This document shows, piece after piece, positions 38,632 to 47,448 of a stretch of 64,000 nt of DNA (its first letter is position 1; every line of letters starts with the position of its first letter). Below the pieces are notes generated by a model, which searched no databases, was not told where the DNA came from, and saw only the letters and a program-made list of their open reading frames with translations. This DNA is from Flavobacterium difficile (lineage in GTDB: Bacteria; Bacteroidota; Bacteroidia; Flavobacteriales; Flavobacteriaceae): positions 221,554 to 285,553 of the forward strand of contig NZ_JAAJBT010000004.1 in the NCBI RefSeq assembly GCF_011392115.1. The letters are read 5' to 3'. Position numbers and translations under genes: made by a program.

Positions 38632-40460
38632 TGGATGATAATTTAAAAAAAATAATTCCTTTTGTAAAAAAGTATAAAAGAAACGCCATTTTAAATATCG
38701 TATATAATATTTTTTATGCGCTATTTTCTACCCTATTAATGGTAACATTAATTCCTACTTTAAAAGTATTATTTGATAAAACAAAACAAGTAGCAGTAGA
38801 ACCAAAATATGAAGACATAACTAAATTAGGAAGTTATTTAAGTGATTATTTTAACTTTAAATTGACTAGTTTATCGATAGATTATGGTATTCAATATACG
38901 TTATATTTTGTGGTTAGTATCGTAATTATTACTGCCTTATTAAAGAATTTTTTCAATTACTTAGCTGCCAATCAATCCACTATACTGAGAAATGGTGTTT
39001 TAACTGATTTGAGAGAAAAACTTTATCATAAAATTATACACTTACCCGTTTCGTACTATTCAGATCAAAGAAAAGGAGATGTAATGACCAAAATGTTAGG
39101 TGATTTAGGTGAAGTCCAAAATTCATTTTTTCAAATTTTTGAATTAATTGTTAGAGATCCTGTTACCATATTGTTTTCATTGATTTCTATGTTAATTATA
39201 AGTGTAAAACTAACCCTTTTTGTTTTTGGTTTTATTCCAATTTCTGGCTTCATTATTTCTAGGATAGGAAAAAGTTTAAAAGCTAAATCTGAAAAGGCAC
39301 AAGCTGAACAAGGTTTTTTTATTTCAACTTTAGATGAAACATTAACAGGCTTAAAAGTCGTTAAAAGCTACAATGCTGAACCTATTTTCATAAAAAAATT
39401 CAATGATTCAATTTATAGAATGCTAAAATTGTCGACTAGTATAGCCAGAAAAAACAATTTAGCTTCACCAATGAGTGAATTTTTAGGAATCATAACAATT
39501 GCTACATTATTAATTTTTGGAGGTTATTTAACTTTAATAGAAAAAAGTTTAGATGCTGAAAATTTTATTGGTTACATCGCCTTAGCTTATACGATTTTAA
39601 CTCCTGCAAAAGCAATTTCGAAAGCTTCCTATCAAGTTAAAAGTGGTTTAGCTGCAGCAGAACGTGTTTTTACCTTATTAGAACAAGAAAATGTTGTGAT
39701 GAATAAACCTAATGCATTTGAGAAAAACACTTTTGATCAATCAATTTCTGTTAAAAATATCAATTTTGCGTATCAAGAGGAAAATGTATTGAAGCATTTT
39801 TCTTTTGAAGTAGAAAAAGGGAAAACCGTTGCCTTAGTTGGGCAATCCGGTTCAGGAAAAAGTACTATTGCAAATTTACTAACCCGTTTTTACGATATCA
39901 ACGAGGGTTCTATTGAAGTAGATGGTGTGGAAGTTAGAGATTGGAACATGCATGCTCTAAGAAATTTAATTGGTTTGGTGACACAAGATTCTATCTTATT
40001 TAACGAATCAATTAAAAACAACTTATTAGTTGGAAAACCTGATGCAACCGATGAAGAAATCATAGATGCTTTAAAAATTGCAAATGCCTACGAATTTGTA
40101 TCTTCTCTTCCTGAGGGAATTAATACCAACATTGGTGATGCAGGTGGAAAATTATCGGGTGGACAAAAACAACGTTTGTCTATTGCTAGAGCCGTATTGA
40201 AAAATCCACCAATTATGATTTTAGATGAAGCAACCTCAGCTTTAGATACGGAAAGTGAAAAATTGGTTCAAGATGCGTTAGAAAAAATGATGCAAAATAG
40301 AACTTCAATCGTAATTGCACACCGTTTATCGACCATTCAAAAAGCAGATAACATTATTGTAATGCAAAAAGGAGAAATTGTAGAACAAGGTAAACACGCT
40401 GAATTGATTGCAAAAAATGGAACTTATGCTAGACTAGTGGCACTACAATCTTTGGAGTAA
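38631..40460 (+). CDS. ABC exporter, MsbA-like (permease-ATPase fusion)
   Basis: This 609-residue half-transporter has six membrane segments in the first 330 residues, including the conserved coupling region YYSDQRKGDVMTKMLGDLGEVQ. A C-terminal ATPase domain follows, with Walker A GQSGSGKST, Q-loop VTQDSILFNESIKNN, signature LSGGQKQRLSIARA, Walker B IMILDEATSALDTES and switch His IVIAHRLST. It should homodimerise in the inner membrane and flip lipids such as lipid A, or export another amphiphile. The one-base overlap with the mutase gene suggests a shared envelope-biosynthesis transcript. Confidence 0.93.
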   Translation: MDDNLKKIIPFVKKYKRNAILNIVYNIFYALFSTLLMVTLIPTLKVLFDKTKQVAVEPKYEDITKLGSYLSDYFNFKLTSLSIDYGIQYTLYFVVSIVIITALLKNFFNYLAANQSTILRNGVLTDLREKLYHKIIHLPVSYYSDQRKGDVMTKMLGDLGEVQNSFFQIFELIVRDPVTILFSLISMLIISVKLTLFVFGFIPISGFIISRIGKSLKAKSEKAQAEQGFFISTLDETLTGLKVVKSYNAEPIFIKKFNDSIYRMLKLSTSIARKNNLASPMSEFLGIITIATLLIFGGYLTLIEKSLDAENFIGYIALAYTILTPAKAISKASYQVKSGLAAAERVFTLLEQENVVMNKPNAFEKNTFDQSISVKNINFAYQEENVLKHFSFEVEKGKTVALVGQSGSGKSTIANLLTRFYDINEGSIEVDGVEVRDWNMHALRNLIGLVTQDSILFNESIKNNLLVGKPDATDEEIIDALKIANAYEFVSSLPEGINTNIGDAGGKLSGGQKQRLSIARAVLKNPPIMILDEATSALDTESEKLVQDALEKMMQNRTSIVIAHRLSTIQKADNIIVMQKGEIVEQGKHAELIAKNGTYARLVALQSLE

Positions 40461-40490
40461 TTTTTTATATTTTTTCGAAATTAACTTAAA

Positions 40491-41192
40491 ATGTATAAAA
40501 AAAATGACAACATTAAGTTACCTGATGATCCAGACACTATTGTTTGGAAGTACTTAGACTTGTCAAAATTTTTAGATTTACTGATGTCGCGAAAACTATT
40601 TATGTCGCGTTCCGATAAATTTGAAGACCAATACGAAGGCACCTTTTCTGAGCCTACTTTCGAAGAAATCAAAAGACTATCTCAAAACAAGCCCGAATTT
40701 TTAGATTATTACAAATCGCATCGCGAAAAAGTGGTAGTGAGTAGTTGGCACATTAACGAATATGAATCCTTTGCAATGTGGCAAATATTTACCCAAAACA
40801 ATGAAGGATTAGCCATTCAATCTACTATTGGAAGACTACAAAAGGCACTGAAATCCGAAATCAATTATAGTCAGTTTATTGGTGAAGTCAATTATATTGA
40901 CTACAAAAAGGAATACATTCCATTTGACAATATGTTTTTCCCTTTTATGTTTAAAAGAAAAAGTTTTCAGTATGAAAGAGAAGTCAGAATTATTTCCGAT
41001 TTATCTGAAAATAACATTAAAATTAACGATGGTTTAAAAATTGACATCGATGTGAATCAATTAATTGAAAAAATATACATTCATCCGAAATCAGAAAACT
41101 GGTATAAAAAGTTAGTGATTGAACTGGTTTCAAAATTAGATTATACCATCGAAATTGAAAAATCGGATTTAGAAAGTGATATTTTAATTTAG
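40491..41192 (+). CDS. DUF2971 domain-containing protein
   Basis: This 233-residue cytoplasmic protein has the DUF2971 pattern. It opens with WKYLDLSKFLDLLMSRKLFMSRSDKFEDQYEGTF, then VVSSWHINEYESFAMWQIFTQNNEGLAIQSTIG, and near the end has FKRKSFQYEREVRII and an IHPKS motif. The biochemical role of the family is unknown. It occurs both as a lone gene and in accessory or defence-rich regions. Here it stands alone, 30 bases after the ABC exporter, and is followed by a repeat-rich intergenic region. Confidence 0.88.
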   Translation: MYKKNDNIKLPDDPDTIVWKYLDLSKFLDLLMSRKLFMSRSDKFEDQYEGTFSEPTFEEIKRLSQNKPEFLDYYKSHREKVVVSSWHINEYESFAMWQIFTQNNEGLAIQSTIGRLQKALKSEINYSQFIGEVNYIDYKKEYIPFDNMFFPFMFKRKSFQYEREVRIISDLSENNIKINDGLKIDIDVNQLIEKIYIHPKSENWYKKLVIELVSKLDYTIEIEKSDLESDILI

Positions 41193-41202
41193 TTTTATTT
41201 AC

Positions 41203-41312
41203 CGCAAAGTTAAGCACAAAGCACAAAGCACACAAAGTTTGTCATGCTAAACCTTTATCAACCAACCAAACTAAAATAGATAGATTCTGAATCGAGTTCA
41301 GAATGACAAAAA
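41203..41312. repeat. Intergenic repeat remnants with a small hairpin
   Basis: ACCGCAAAGTTAAG is followed by repeated GCACAAA units and CACACAAAG (41203-41240). Then comes the 8-bp perfect hairpin ATTCTGAA-TCGAG-TTCAGAAT (about 41283-41303). The phrase resembles those at 30829-30850 and 63961-63981. No coding potential is seen. The DUF2971 and lipoprotein genes converge here, so the hairpin could also act as a weak terminator. Confidence 0.55.
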
Positions 41313-41317
41313 CACTT

Positions 41318-42010
41318 CTATAAAGGGAAGTATTCCGAAACCTTACTATCTTTTAAGTTTAAGAAATGATAATGAATTTTATCTTTTTTATCGAATTCAC
41401 CATTTTTATTAGCATCTTCAATAGTTCTGAAATAAATTTTATTCGCAGACTCCATATGTTTCCAATCAACTAATTCTTGCAAATCTGTAGAAATTTTAGT
41501 GAAATTTTTTCCTAATTCTGAACTTATGTATAACGATTTAATATCATTAGAATCAATTAAGCCATCCTGATTGGTATCGGAGTCAGCCAAAATATACACT
41601 AACATTTTATTACTCTTTATGAACGAAACGCGTTCAATGAGCATCACTTTTTCAGTTAAAACGTGTAAAGAATCTGAGCCTACTGCTTGAAACTTTAGAT
41701 TTTGTAAATAACCTGTAATTTCATTTTCCATAGAATTGGAAACGCTAAACCCAGCCACACCTTCATATGATGTTGTTTCATAACTTCCTTTTTTATTGAT
41801 GTCGCCTAGTGTTAAATTACCAATCGTATACACCAAAACACTTGAACCATCAAATTGAATAGGCAAATCTGCAACTTCTAATTTTGTGGTATCTTTTTGT
41901 GGCGATTTAGCTTGTTTTTCTGTGTATTTAACTTTTGGTTTGGCTTTTTCATCTTGACAAGAAAAAAACATCACACTTAAAAAAAGAAGAATATATATAT
42001 AATTTTTCAT
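41318..42010 (-). CDS. Lipoprotein with EF-hand-like calcium loops
   Basis: I place the start at the ATG at 42010 because a lipoprotein signal begins there (MKNYIYILLFLSVMFFSC, lipid on Cys18); the frame is open to 42040. The 230-residue product has two loops that fit the EF-hand/dockerin calcium pattern: DTNQDGLIDSND (residues 145-156) and DANKNGEFDKKD (199-210). A degenerate third loop is DINKKGSYE near residue 70. No enzymatic motif is visible. It sits at the 3' end of the TonB receptor transcript, seven bases or so after that gene, and probably locates to the outer-membrane inner leaflet. Confidence 0.78.
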   Translation of the reverse strand: MKNYIYILLFLSVMFFSCQDEKAKPKVKYTEKQAKSPQKDTTKLEVADLPIQFDGSSVLVYTIGNLTLGDINKKGSYETTSYEGVAGFSVSNSMENEITGYLQNLKFQAVGSDSLHVLTEKVMLIERVSFIKSNKMLVYILADSDTNQDGLIDSNDIKSLYISSELGKNFTKISTDLQELVDWKHMESANKIYFRTIEDANKNGEFDKKDKIHYHFLNLKDSKVSEYFPL

Positions 42011-42047
42011 AGACAGTAGAATAAGTCTCAAATATAGCAATTAGAAA

Positions 42048-44495
42048 TTAAATTCTCATGCTCAATTTTAAATTAAACGTTCTCGTTGTCAAATAGTTTG
42101 GCACACCATATTGCGTTTTAGTATATACATCACGCACCCAAGTATTTGTAATTGAATTTTGATTATTAAACATATTAAAAATTTCAAAACCTAAAGACAT
42201 TTCAGTAAAATTAGCCAACCATTTTCTGTGAGCGCCTAATTTTGCATCTTTAAAAATATACGAAAATCCGGCATCTGCTCTACGATAATCATTCAAACGT
42301 ATTTGATATTCGTAGGCATCTGCATAAGCTGGTGAACCACCTGGCAAACCTGTATTGTAAACTAAATTCAAATACATTTTCAAACTTGGAATGTTAGGCA
42401 TATAATCTTGAAACAAGATAGCAAATTTTAAACGTTGATCGGTTGGACGCGCAATATTTCCTCTTCCATTTTGATTTTCTTCTGTTTTTAAATAACCGAA
42501 AGTAAACCAAGATTCTACACCCGGAACAAATTCTCCATTCAAACGTCCGTCAACACCATAAACATAGGCAGTTGCATCGTTATTTGCTCGATAACGAATA
42601 CGAACATTATCAATAGTATACGTATTTACATCGCTAATTGTTTTGTAATAAGCTTCACTTACAAATTTAAACGGTCTTTGCCACATTTTAAAACTATAAT
42701 CGTGACCTAAAACAAAATGAATTGATTTTTGATCTTTTACATTTGGATTTACACTTCCATCATTTCCACGTAATTCTCTATAAAATGGTGGCTGATTGTA
42801 AATTCCTACAGAAAAACGAAAAATCATTTCCTTTTCCCACAAAGGTTTTAAAATAAATTGCGCTCTTGGAGAAAAAGTAAATTGATTGTCTCCGGAAAAT
42901 CCATTATTAGAAACTAACCAACTTTGTCCACGCACACCAGCATTTACATAATAAGTGTGTACCCCAATTTTTCCTTCATGGTTCCAATTTAAATAGGTAC
43001 TAAAACGATTAATTGTTGTGTTGTTTTTAGCTCTAACATTTTGGTAAGGCGCTAAAGGTCCGTAATAGGGATTATACGGTTGGTCGTTTACATATCCTAG
43101 CAACGGATTAGGCAATGAAAATCCAGCAGAATCAACAACTTCCCATTCCACCACTCTATCTCTAATGTTTTCAAAATTATGTTTGAAACTCCACTCTATC
43201 GCATTGTCCTCATTTAATTTATGATTTCCTTTGATTTCGTTGGTAACGATTAAAGCGTCTAAATTATTTCTGGCGTGGTTTAATTGTGAACCAATTCCAC
43301 GAGAGAAAACTACATCTCCAAAAGTTTCCGAACCAATATTGGCATCTACTTCACCTAATCTATATTGTGCTAAAATATCATAATACTCTTGCTCTACTGT
43401 GTGATAGGCTGATGAAATCAATTTATATTTATTGTTTTTGTTTGGTTCATATATTGCTTTAAATGCTCCAAAAACAGTTGTGTATTTATCTTTTTCTTGT
43501 CCTTCATAATCAATTACTAAAGCAATTGGATCACTTATGGTTCCAAAATTCGTCTGACGAGTTATGGGCGTATAATCGTAAGTATTTTGCGCGATGTTAC
43601 CTAAAAAACTAAAATTCCATTTAGTGTTTAAGTTGAAATTTAACAACGATTGTATGTCTAAAAAGGATGGTCTAAAATTAGTTTCAGTTTCCTGACTTTT
43701 AACTAAGAGTGAGTTGTTTCTGTAACGAACTCCGGTAATATTACTCCACTTTTGGTTTTTAGAAACGCCTTCTGCAAAAATACTTCCTCCTAATAAACTA
43801 GCTTCTAAACCAGCATGAAACGTTTTCGGATTTCTGTAAGCGATATCTAAAACAGAAGCTAATTTATCACCATATTTAGCTTGAAATCCACCTGCATAAA
43901 AATCGATGTTCTGAACTAAATCGGTGTTGGTAAAACTCAAACCTTCTTGTTGCCCAGAACGAATTAAAAACGGACGATAGACTTCAATTTCATTAACATA
44001 AACTAAATTTTCATCGAAATTTCCTCCACGTACAGTGTAAGAAGTACTCATTTCGTTACTTCCAGATGCACCGATTAAAGTTTTAACTAAATTTTCAACT
44101 CCAGGATTTGCACCAGGAATTCTTCTGATAACAGCAGGAGAAATAGCTGTTCCTCCATCAATTTTTCTGTTTTTCCCAGAAATTACAACGGTTTCAATTA
44201 CTTCATTTATTTCATTTAAAATCGGATTCCATTCAAAATCTTCATTAGGTTTTAATTTTACTTTGTACGTCGATTTTTTTAATGTAGCATGTGAATAAAT
44301 AATAGTTACTTCTTTATTGGCTTCAATTTCTAATTCGTAAAAACCGTTGGTATTAGTAACTGTATTAGAGGTTTGAGAACTTACTGTTACCTTTTGAACA
44401 GGTTGTTTATTTTCATCTAATACAATTCCTTTTATTCTTGCTTTTTGTGCAATAGAAAATGTAGAAAATAAAATAAAAAATAAAAGATATCGCAT
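42048..44495 (-). CDS. TonB-dependent receptor with carboxypeptidase-regulatory-like domain
   Basis: This outer-membrane active transporter starts at 44495 with the signal peptide MRYLLFFILFSTFSIA before Q (815 residues). The frame could also begin at 44516, immediately after the M23 gene. The domains are a beta-sandwich (about 17-100, ARIKGIVLDENKQPVQKVTVSSQTSNTVTNTNGFYELEI) and a plug (about 105-220, VVISGKNRKIDGGTAISPAVIRRIPGANPGVENLVKTLIGASGSNEMSTSYTVRGGNFDENLVYVNEIEVYRP), then the barrel ending TRTFNLKLSMRI. The ligand is unknown. Between the M23 peptidase and the EF-hand lipoprotein it forms a three-gene transcript. Confidence 0.92.
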   Translation of the reverse strand: MRYLLFFILFSTFSIAQKARIKGIVLDENKQPVQKVTVSSQTSNTVTNTNGFYELEIEANKEVTIIYSHATLKKSTYKVKLKPNEDFEWNPILNEINEVIETVVISGKNRKIDGGTAISPAVIRRIPGANPGVENLVKTLIGASGSNEMSTSYTVRGGNFDENLVYVNEIEVYRPFLIRSGQQEGLSFTNTDLVQNIDFYAGGFQAKYGDKLASVLDIAYRNPKTFHAGLEASLLGGSIFAEGVSKNQKWSNITGVRYRNNSLLVKSQETETNFRPSFLDIQSLLNFNLNTKWNFSFLGNIAQNTYDYTPITRQTNFGTISDPIALVIDYEGQEKDKYTTVFGAFKAIYEPNKNNKYKLISSAYHTVEQEYYDILAQYRLGEVDANIGSETFGDVVFSRGIGSQLNHARNNLDALIVTNEIKGNHKLNEDNAIEWSFKHNFENIRDRVVEWEVVDSAGFSLPNPLLGYVNDQPYNPYYGPLAPYQNVRAKNNTTINRFSTYLNWNHEGKIGVHTYYVNAGVRGQSWLVSNNGFSGDNQFTFSPRAQFILKPLWEKEMIFRFSVGIYNQPPFYRELRGNDGSVNPNVKDQKSIHFVLGHDYSFKMWQRPFKFVSEAYYKTISDVNTYTIDNVRIRYRANNDATAYVYGVDGRLNGEFVPGVESWFTFGYLKTEENQNGRGNIARPTDQRLKFAILFQDYMPNIPSLKMYLNLVYNTGLPGGSPAYADAYEYQIRLNDYRRADAGFSYIFKDAKLGAHRKWLANFTEMSLGFEIFNMFNNQNSITNTWVRDVYTKTQYGVPNYLTTRTFNLKLSMRI

Positions 44496-44519
44496 TGACT
44501 TACTGTTCAAACTCATAAA

Positions 44520-46196
44520 TTAATATATAAAATTGGATGTAAAAGTGGTTGAATTGTCTAATTTATCTGTAACCACAATTTTTATATCGTTTTTTCCTGA
44601 AATCACTTTTCCGTCTTTAAGATCATGAACTAGTTTTTTCGTTTTGTAATCGTATTCCATTAAAATCCATTCGCCATTTAAATAAGCATTATAAGTATCA
44701 ATTCCAGAAATGGCATCGCTGATAGAAACACTTAACGTAGATAATTTAGAAATATTGCTACCTTCAATAAAGTTTGGATTATAAACTCGTGGCGCTACAG
44801 CATCAAATCCGACTTTATATTTACCAAAACTTTTTACTTTTGCGGATACTTTACTCCCTTTTCGAAAAGACGAATTATAGTCTAATTTTAATCCTAAAAC
44901 AGTTCCAACAAAAGCCTTTTTCTGTTCTTCTTCAGATAAATGCGACATATCTAAAGCAACTGTTAGTCCATTTTGTATTGCCTCGTAATTATTTTCTATA
45001 TCTAAAACACCTTCTTTTTCAATGATGTTTAAAGAAGCGTTTTCATAAAAAGCATTAGCAGGAATATAGAGCGATGTTTTTTCAAACTCAAAATTATAAT
45101 CGGATTTTGTTTTGATGTAATAATTTCCTTTTGAAGACACAGCGACTGTATTTGTTTCTTTTTCGTAGGTAATTGGCACGTTTACAATCGTTTTATTACC
45201 ATGAAAATCTGAAACTTCAATTTTGTATGTATAATTTATTTTAGGTTTTATATCGATAAAGCCATTTTTCAAATTGCCACTTATTAAAGATAATGGATAA
45301 CTTTCTTTAAAAAATAACTTTTGAAAGCGTTGTTTGAGCTTTTTATATCGGTTGAAATCTATAAAATAATTGATGTGTTTCGATTCGTCAAAAGCAAAAG
45401 TATCAAACTCATATTTAAAAATTGGCGAACCATTTAAATATGTAACGACTTTATAAATTCCGTTTTTGTTGTAATTGTTAGTTGATAAGTCATAAGAATT
45501 TAGGGCAAAACCAATTTTTCCACTAGCAACCACTTTTGTGGCTAAAAAAGTACCGTCTACTTGCTTTTGTAAGGACAAACTAACTGGATTTTTACTTTTA
45601 TTTACTGAAATTGAATCATTGGCTGGATACACCATTAAGCTAGAAATCACAGGATTCATCTCATCTTTAATCAATTTATTCATTCCAAATGCCATTGGAT
45701 TGATGATTTTTTCGGTAGCAGTATCTCTAAATTCGAAATGCAAATGTGGACCACCACTTCCACCAGAATTTCCAGATAAAGCAATAATTTCAGACTTTGT
45801 AACTTTTAAGGTACTTGGATATAATTCTACTTCAAAACTTTTTTGTTTGTACTGCTGTTCCTTCACATAAGCTTCAATTTTATCACTGAACTTTTGAAGA
45901 TGTCCGTAAACCGTAGTATAACCGTTTGGATGTGCTATATATAAAGCTTTTCCGTATCCGAAAGCAGAAACTTTTATTCTGATAATAATTCCATCTGCTG
46001 CTGCATAAACGGGTAAACCTTCTACATTATTGGTTCGAATATCTAAACCTGAGTGAAAATGATTAGGACGAAGTTCGCCAAAAGTTCCTGATAGGTTAAT
46101 TGGAATGTCTAAGGGTGATCGGAAATAATCCTTTGGATACTGTGCAAAAATTAATTGACTGGCGAATAAAAATAAAATGGCGCTTAACTTCTTCAT
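44520..46196 (-). CDS. M23 family metallopeptidase
   Basis: This 558-residue exported endopeptidase of the LytM/lysostaphin family cuts peptidoglycan cross-links or acts as a regulator of that process. It has the signal peptide MKKLSAILFLFASQLIFA before Q. The catalytic domain is unusually N-terminal (about 30-180), with HFHSGLDIRT (His and Asp zinc ligands), GYTTVYGHLQKF and GPHLHFEFR. The rest (about 190-558) is beta-sandwich material that may bind the wall or a partner. The C-terminus ends in strand-rich sequence (DIKIVVTDKLDNSTTFTSNFIY) rather than a type IX sorting domain I could confirm. Confidence 0.92.
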   Translation of the reverse strand: MKKLSAILFLFASQLIFAQYPKDYFRSPLDIPINLSGTFGELRPNHFHSGLDIRTNNVEGLPVYAAADGIIIRIKVSAFGYGKALYIAHPNGYTTVYGHLQKFSDKIEAYVKEQQYKQKSFEVELYPSTLKVTKSEIIALSGNSGGSGGPHLHFEFRDTATEKIINPMAFGMNKLIKDEMNPVISSLMVYPANDSISVNKSKNPVSLSLQKQVDGTFLATKVVASGKIGFALNSYDLSTNNYNKNGIYKVVTYLNGSPIFKYEFDTFAFDESKHINYFIDFNRYKKLKQRFQKLFFKESYPLSLISGNLKNGFIDIKPKINYTYKIEVSDFHGNKTIVNVPITYEKETNTVAVSSKGNYYIKTKSDYNFEFEKTSLYIPANAFYENASLNIIEKEGVLDIENNYEAIQNGLTVALDMSHLSEEEQKKAFVGTVLGLKLDYNSSFRKGSKVSAKVKSFGKYKVGFDAVAPRVYNPNFIEGSNISKLSTLSVSISDAISGIDTYNAYLNGEWILMEYDYKTKKLVHDLKDGKVISGKNDIKIVVTDKLDNSTTFTSNFIY

Positions 46197-46471
46197 TGTG
46201 GTTATTGATTTGTAATTTATGGTTTATGAATTGTGCTAAAATACTAAATTCAAATGCAATGACAAAAATAAATTTCGATTTCAATCCCATTTGTTGCTTT
46301 TTTGAAATGCAGATTTTAGAAGTTTTAGAAGTTATTAAAATCTTAGATGAAAAAATAAAATGGCAAACTCAATCCTAATTTGTCAATATCTTAAAATAAA
46401 AACCTAAAAATCAATACGTTAGAAATCATTAACAAGTCATTATCATTTCGTTATCACCCCTAATCTTGGCT

Positions 46472-46488
46472 TTGGCACAGCAATTGAA
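46472..46488 (+). promoter_or_regulatory. Candidate sigma-54 (-24/-12) promoter
   Basis: TTGGCAC (46472-46478), five bases, then TTGAA (46484-46488) matches the sigma-54 layout TTGGCAC-N5-TTGC with one change at the -12 C. It lies 57 bp before the start of the His/Gly/Asn-rich secreted protein gene. The rest of the 349-bp gap 46197-46545 shows no convincing gene; a 39-codon frame at 46259-46378 is noted but not accepted. Confidence 0.5.
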
Positions 46489-46545
46489 ACTTCCTAAATA
46501 ACGATAACAATTCGTAAAATGTTTAACAATTAAAATTTAGAAATC

Positions 46546-47235
46546 ATGAGAAAAATTACATTTTTAGTTGCCAGTTTTTTAGTAATGTTAAACGCAACTT
46601 TTGCACAAGAAATAAGAACAGATAGACGTGGAAACGGAAACGGACATTCAAACGGACATGGACACCACAACGGACATAACAATTATTATGCTATTGATTA
46701 CAGAGATGCAGAACCGATAGTTTTTAGAGAAAGAGGTATTACGTTTTATGTTTTTCCAAGTGGAGATTTTGATTTTAACACTGGAAATGGAAGTTTTATA
46801 GCAAGACGAGGTGGTGTTCCTACAACTAACTTAGAAGAAAGAGGAATTAGAGGTATAAAAATTGAACACGACTACTATGGTAGAGTGAGAAGAGTTGGAA
46901 ATGTGTTTATCAACTATGATTATTATGGTAGAGTTAGAAAAATTGGAAGTGTATACATGACGTATAACAGCTTCGCCTTAACAAGAATTGGTGGAATGAG
47001 ATTGTTTTACAACTATCACGGAGAAATTGTAGGTGTAACGGGATACATAAACGGAATGCACTACGGCTACCAATACAATCCTTGTCCAACAGGTTATAAC
47101 GGCGGAAGTTATCAAGATGATGAATACGGAAACGATGATGATTTTTACTACTACAAAAAAGATGGTAGCAAAGAAAAAATGAAAAAAGAAGACATTGAAG
47201 GCATTAAAAGAGATGCTGTAGAAAGAAAAAAATAG
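46546..47235 (+). CDS. Secreted His/Gly/Asn-rich protein with repeated tyrosine units
   Basis: I do not recognise this family. The 229-residue protein has the signal peptide MRKITFLVASFLVMLNATFA before Q. A short tract follows in which Asn-Gly-His combinations recur (NGNGHSNGHGHHNGHNN, about residues 28-44), a plausible metal-binding patch. The middle has repeated units of about 20 residues, seen as DYYGRVRRVGNVFINY and DYYGRVRKIGSVYMTY with two weaker copies after them. The C-terminus is acidic, then Lys-rich (DDEYGNDDDFYYYKKDGSKEKMKKED). It is monocistronic, behind a candidate sigma-54 promoter and followed by a terminator, which suggests an inducible envelope protein. Confidence 0.8.
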   Translation: MRKITFLVASFLVMLNATFAQEIRTDRRGNGNGHSNGHGHHNGHNNYYAIDYRDAEPIVFRERGITFYVFPSGDFDFNTGNGSFIARRGGVPTTNLEERGIRGIKIEHDYYGRVRRVGNVFINYDYYGRVRKIGSVYMTYNSFALTRIGGMRLFYNYHGEIVGVTGYINGMHYGYQYNPCPTGYNGGSYQDDEYGNDDDFYYYKKDGSKEKMKKEDIEGIKRDAVERKK

Positions 47236-47261
47236 TTTATAGTTGATTGATTGATTGAAGA

Positions 47262-47297
47262 ATCCCGTATCGTGAAAGCGAAGCGGGATTTTTTTTG
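47262..47297 (+). terminator. Terminator after the His/Gly/Asn-rich protein gene
   Basis: AATCCCG and CGGGATT pair across a 16-nt inner loop with some pairing and are followed by a T-tract. Downstream (47328-47350) is the repeat phrase TTAACCACAGATTCGCAGATT. No gene is seen up to 47448. Confidence 0.7.
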
Positions 47298-47448
47298 TTA
47301 GGTAGTCAGATTAGGCGGATTTTTTTATTAACCACAGATTCGCAGATTATAAAAAATTCTTAAGTCTAAGTTTGAAAAAAGGTTACTTAAATTTAGTATC
47401 ACAAATCACTCTTATTTCATAAAAAAATTTGCGAATCTATAGTAAAAT

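Noticed and set aside
46259..46378. 39-codon plus-strand frame MTKINFDFNPICCFFEM...
   Set aside because: Too short, no promoter box, no family likeness; the sequence is AT-rich and the frame may be chance.
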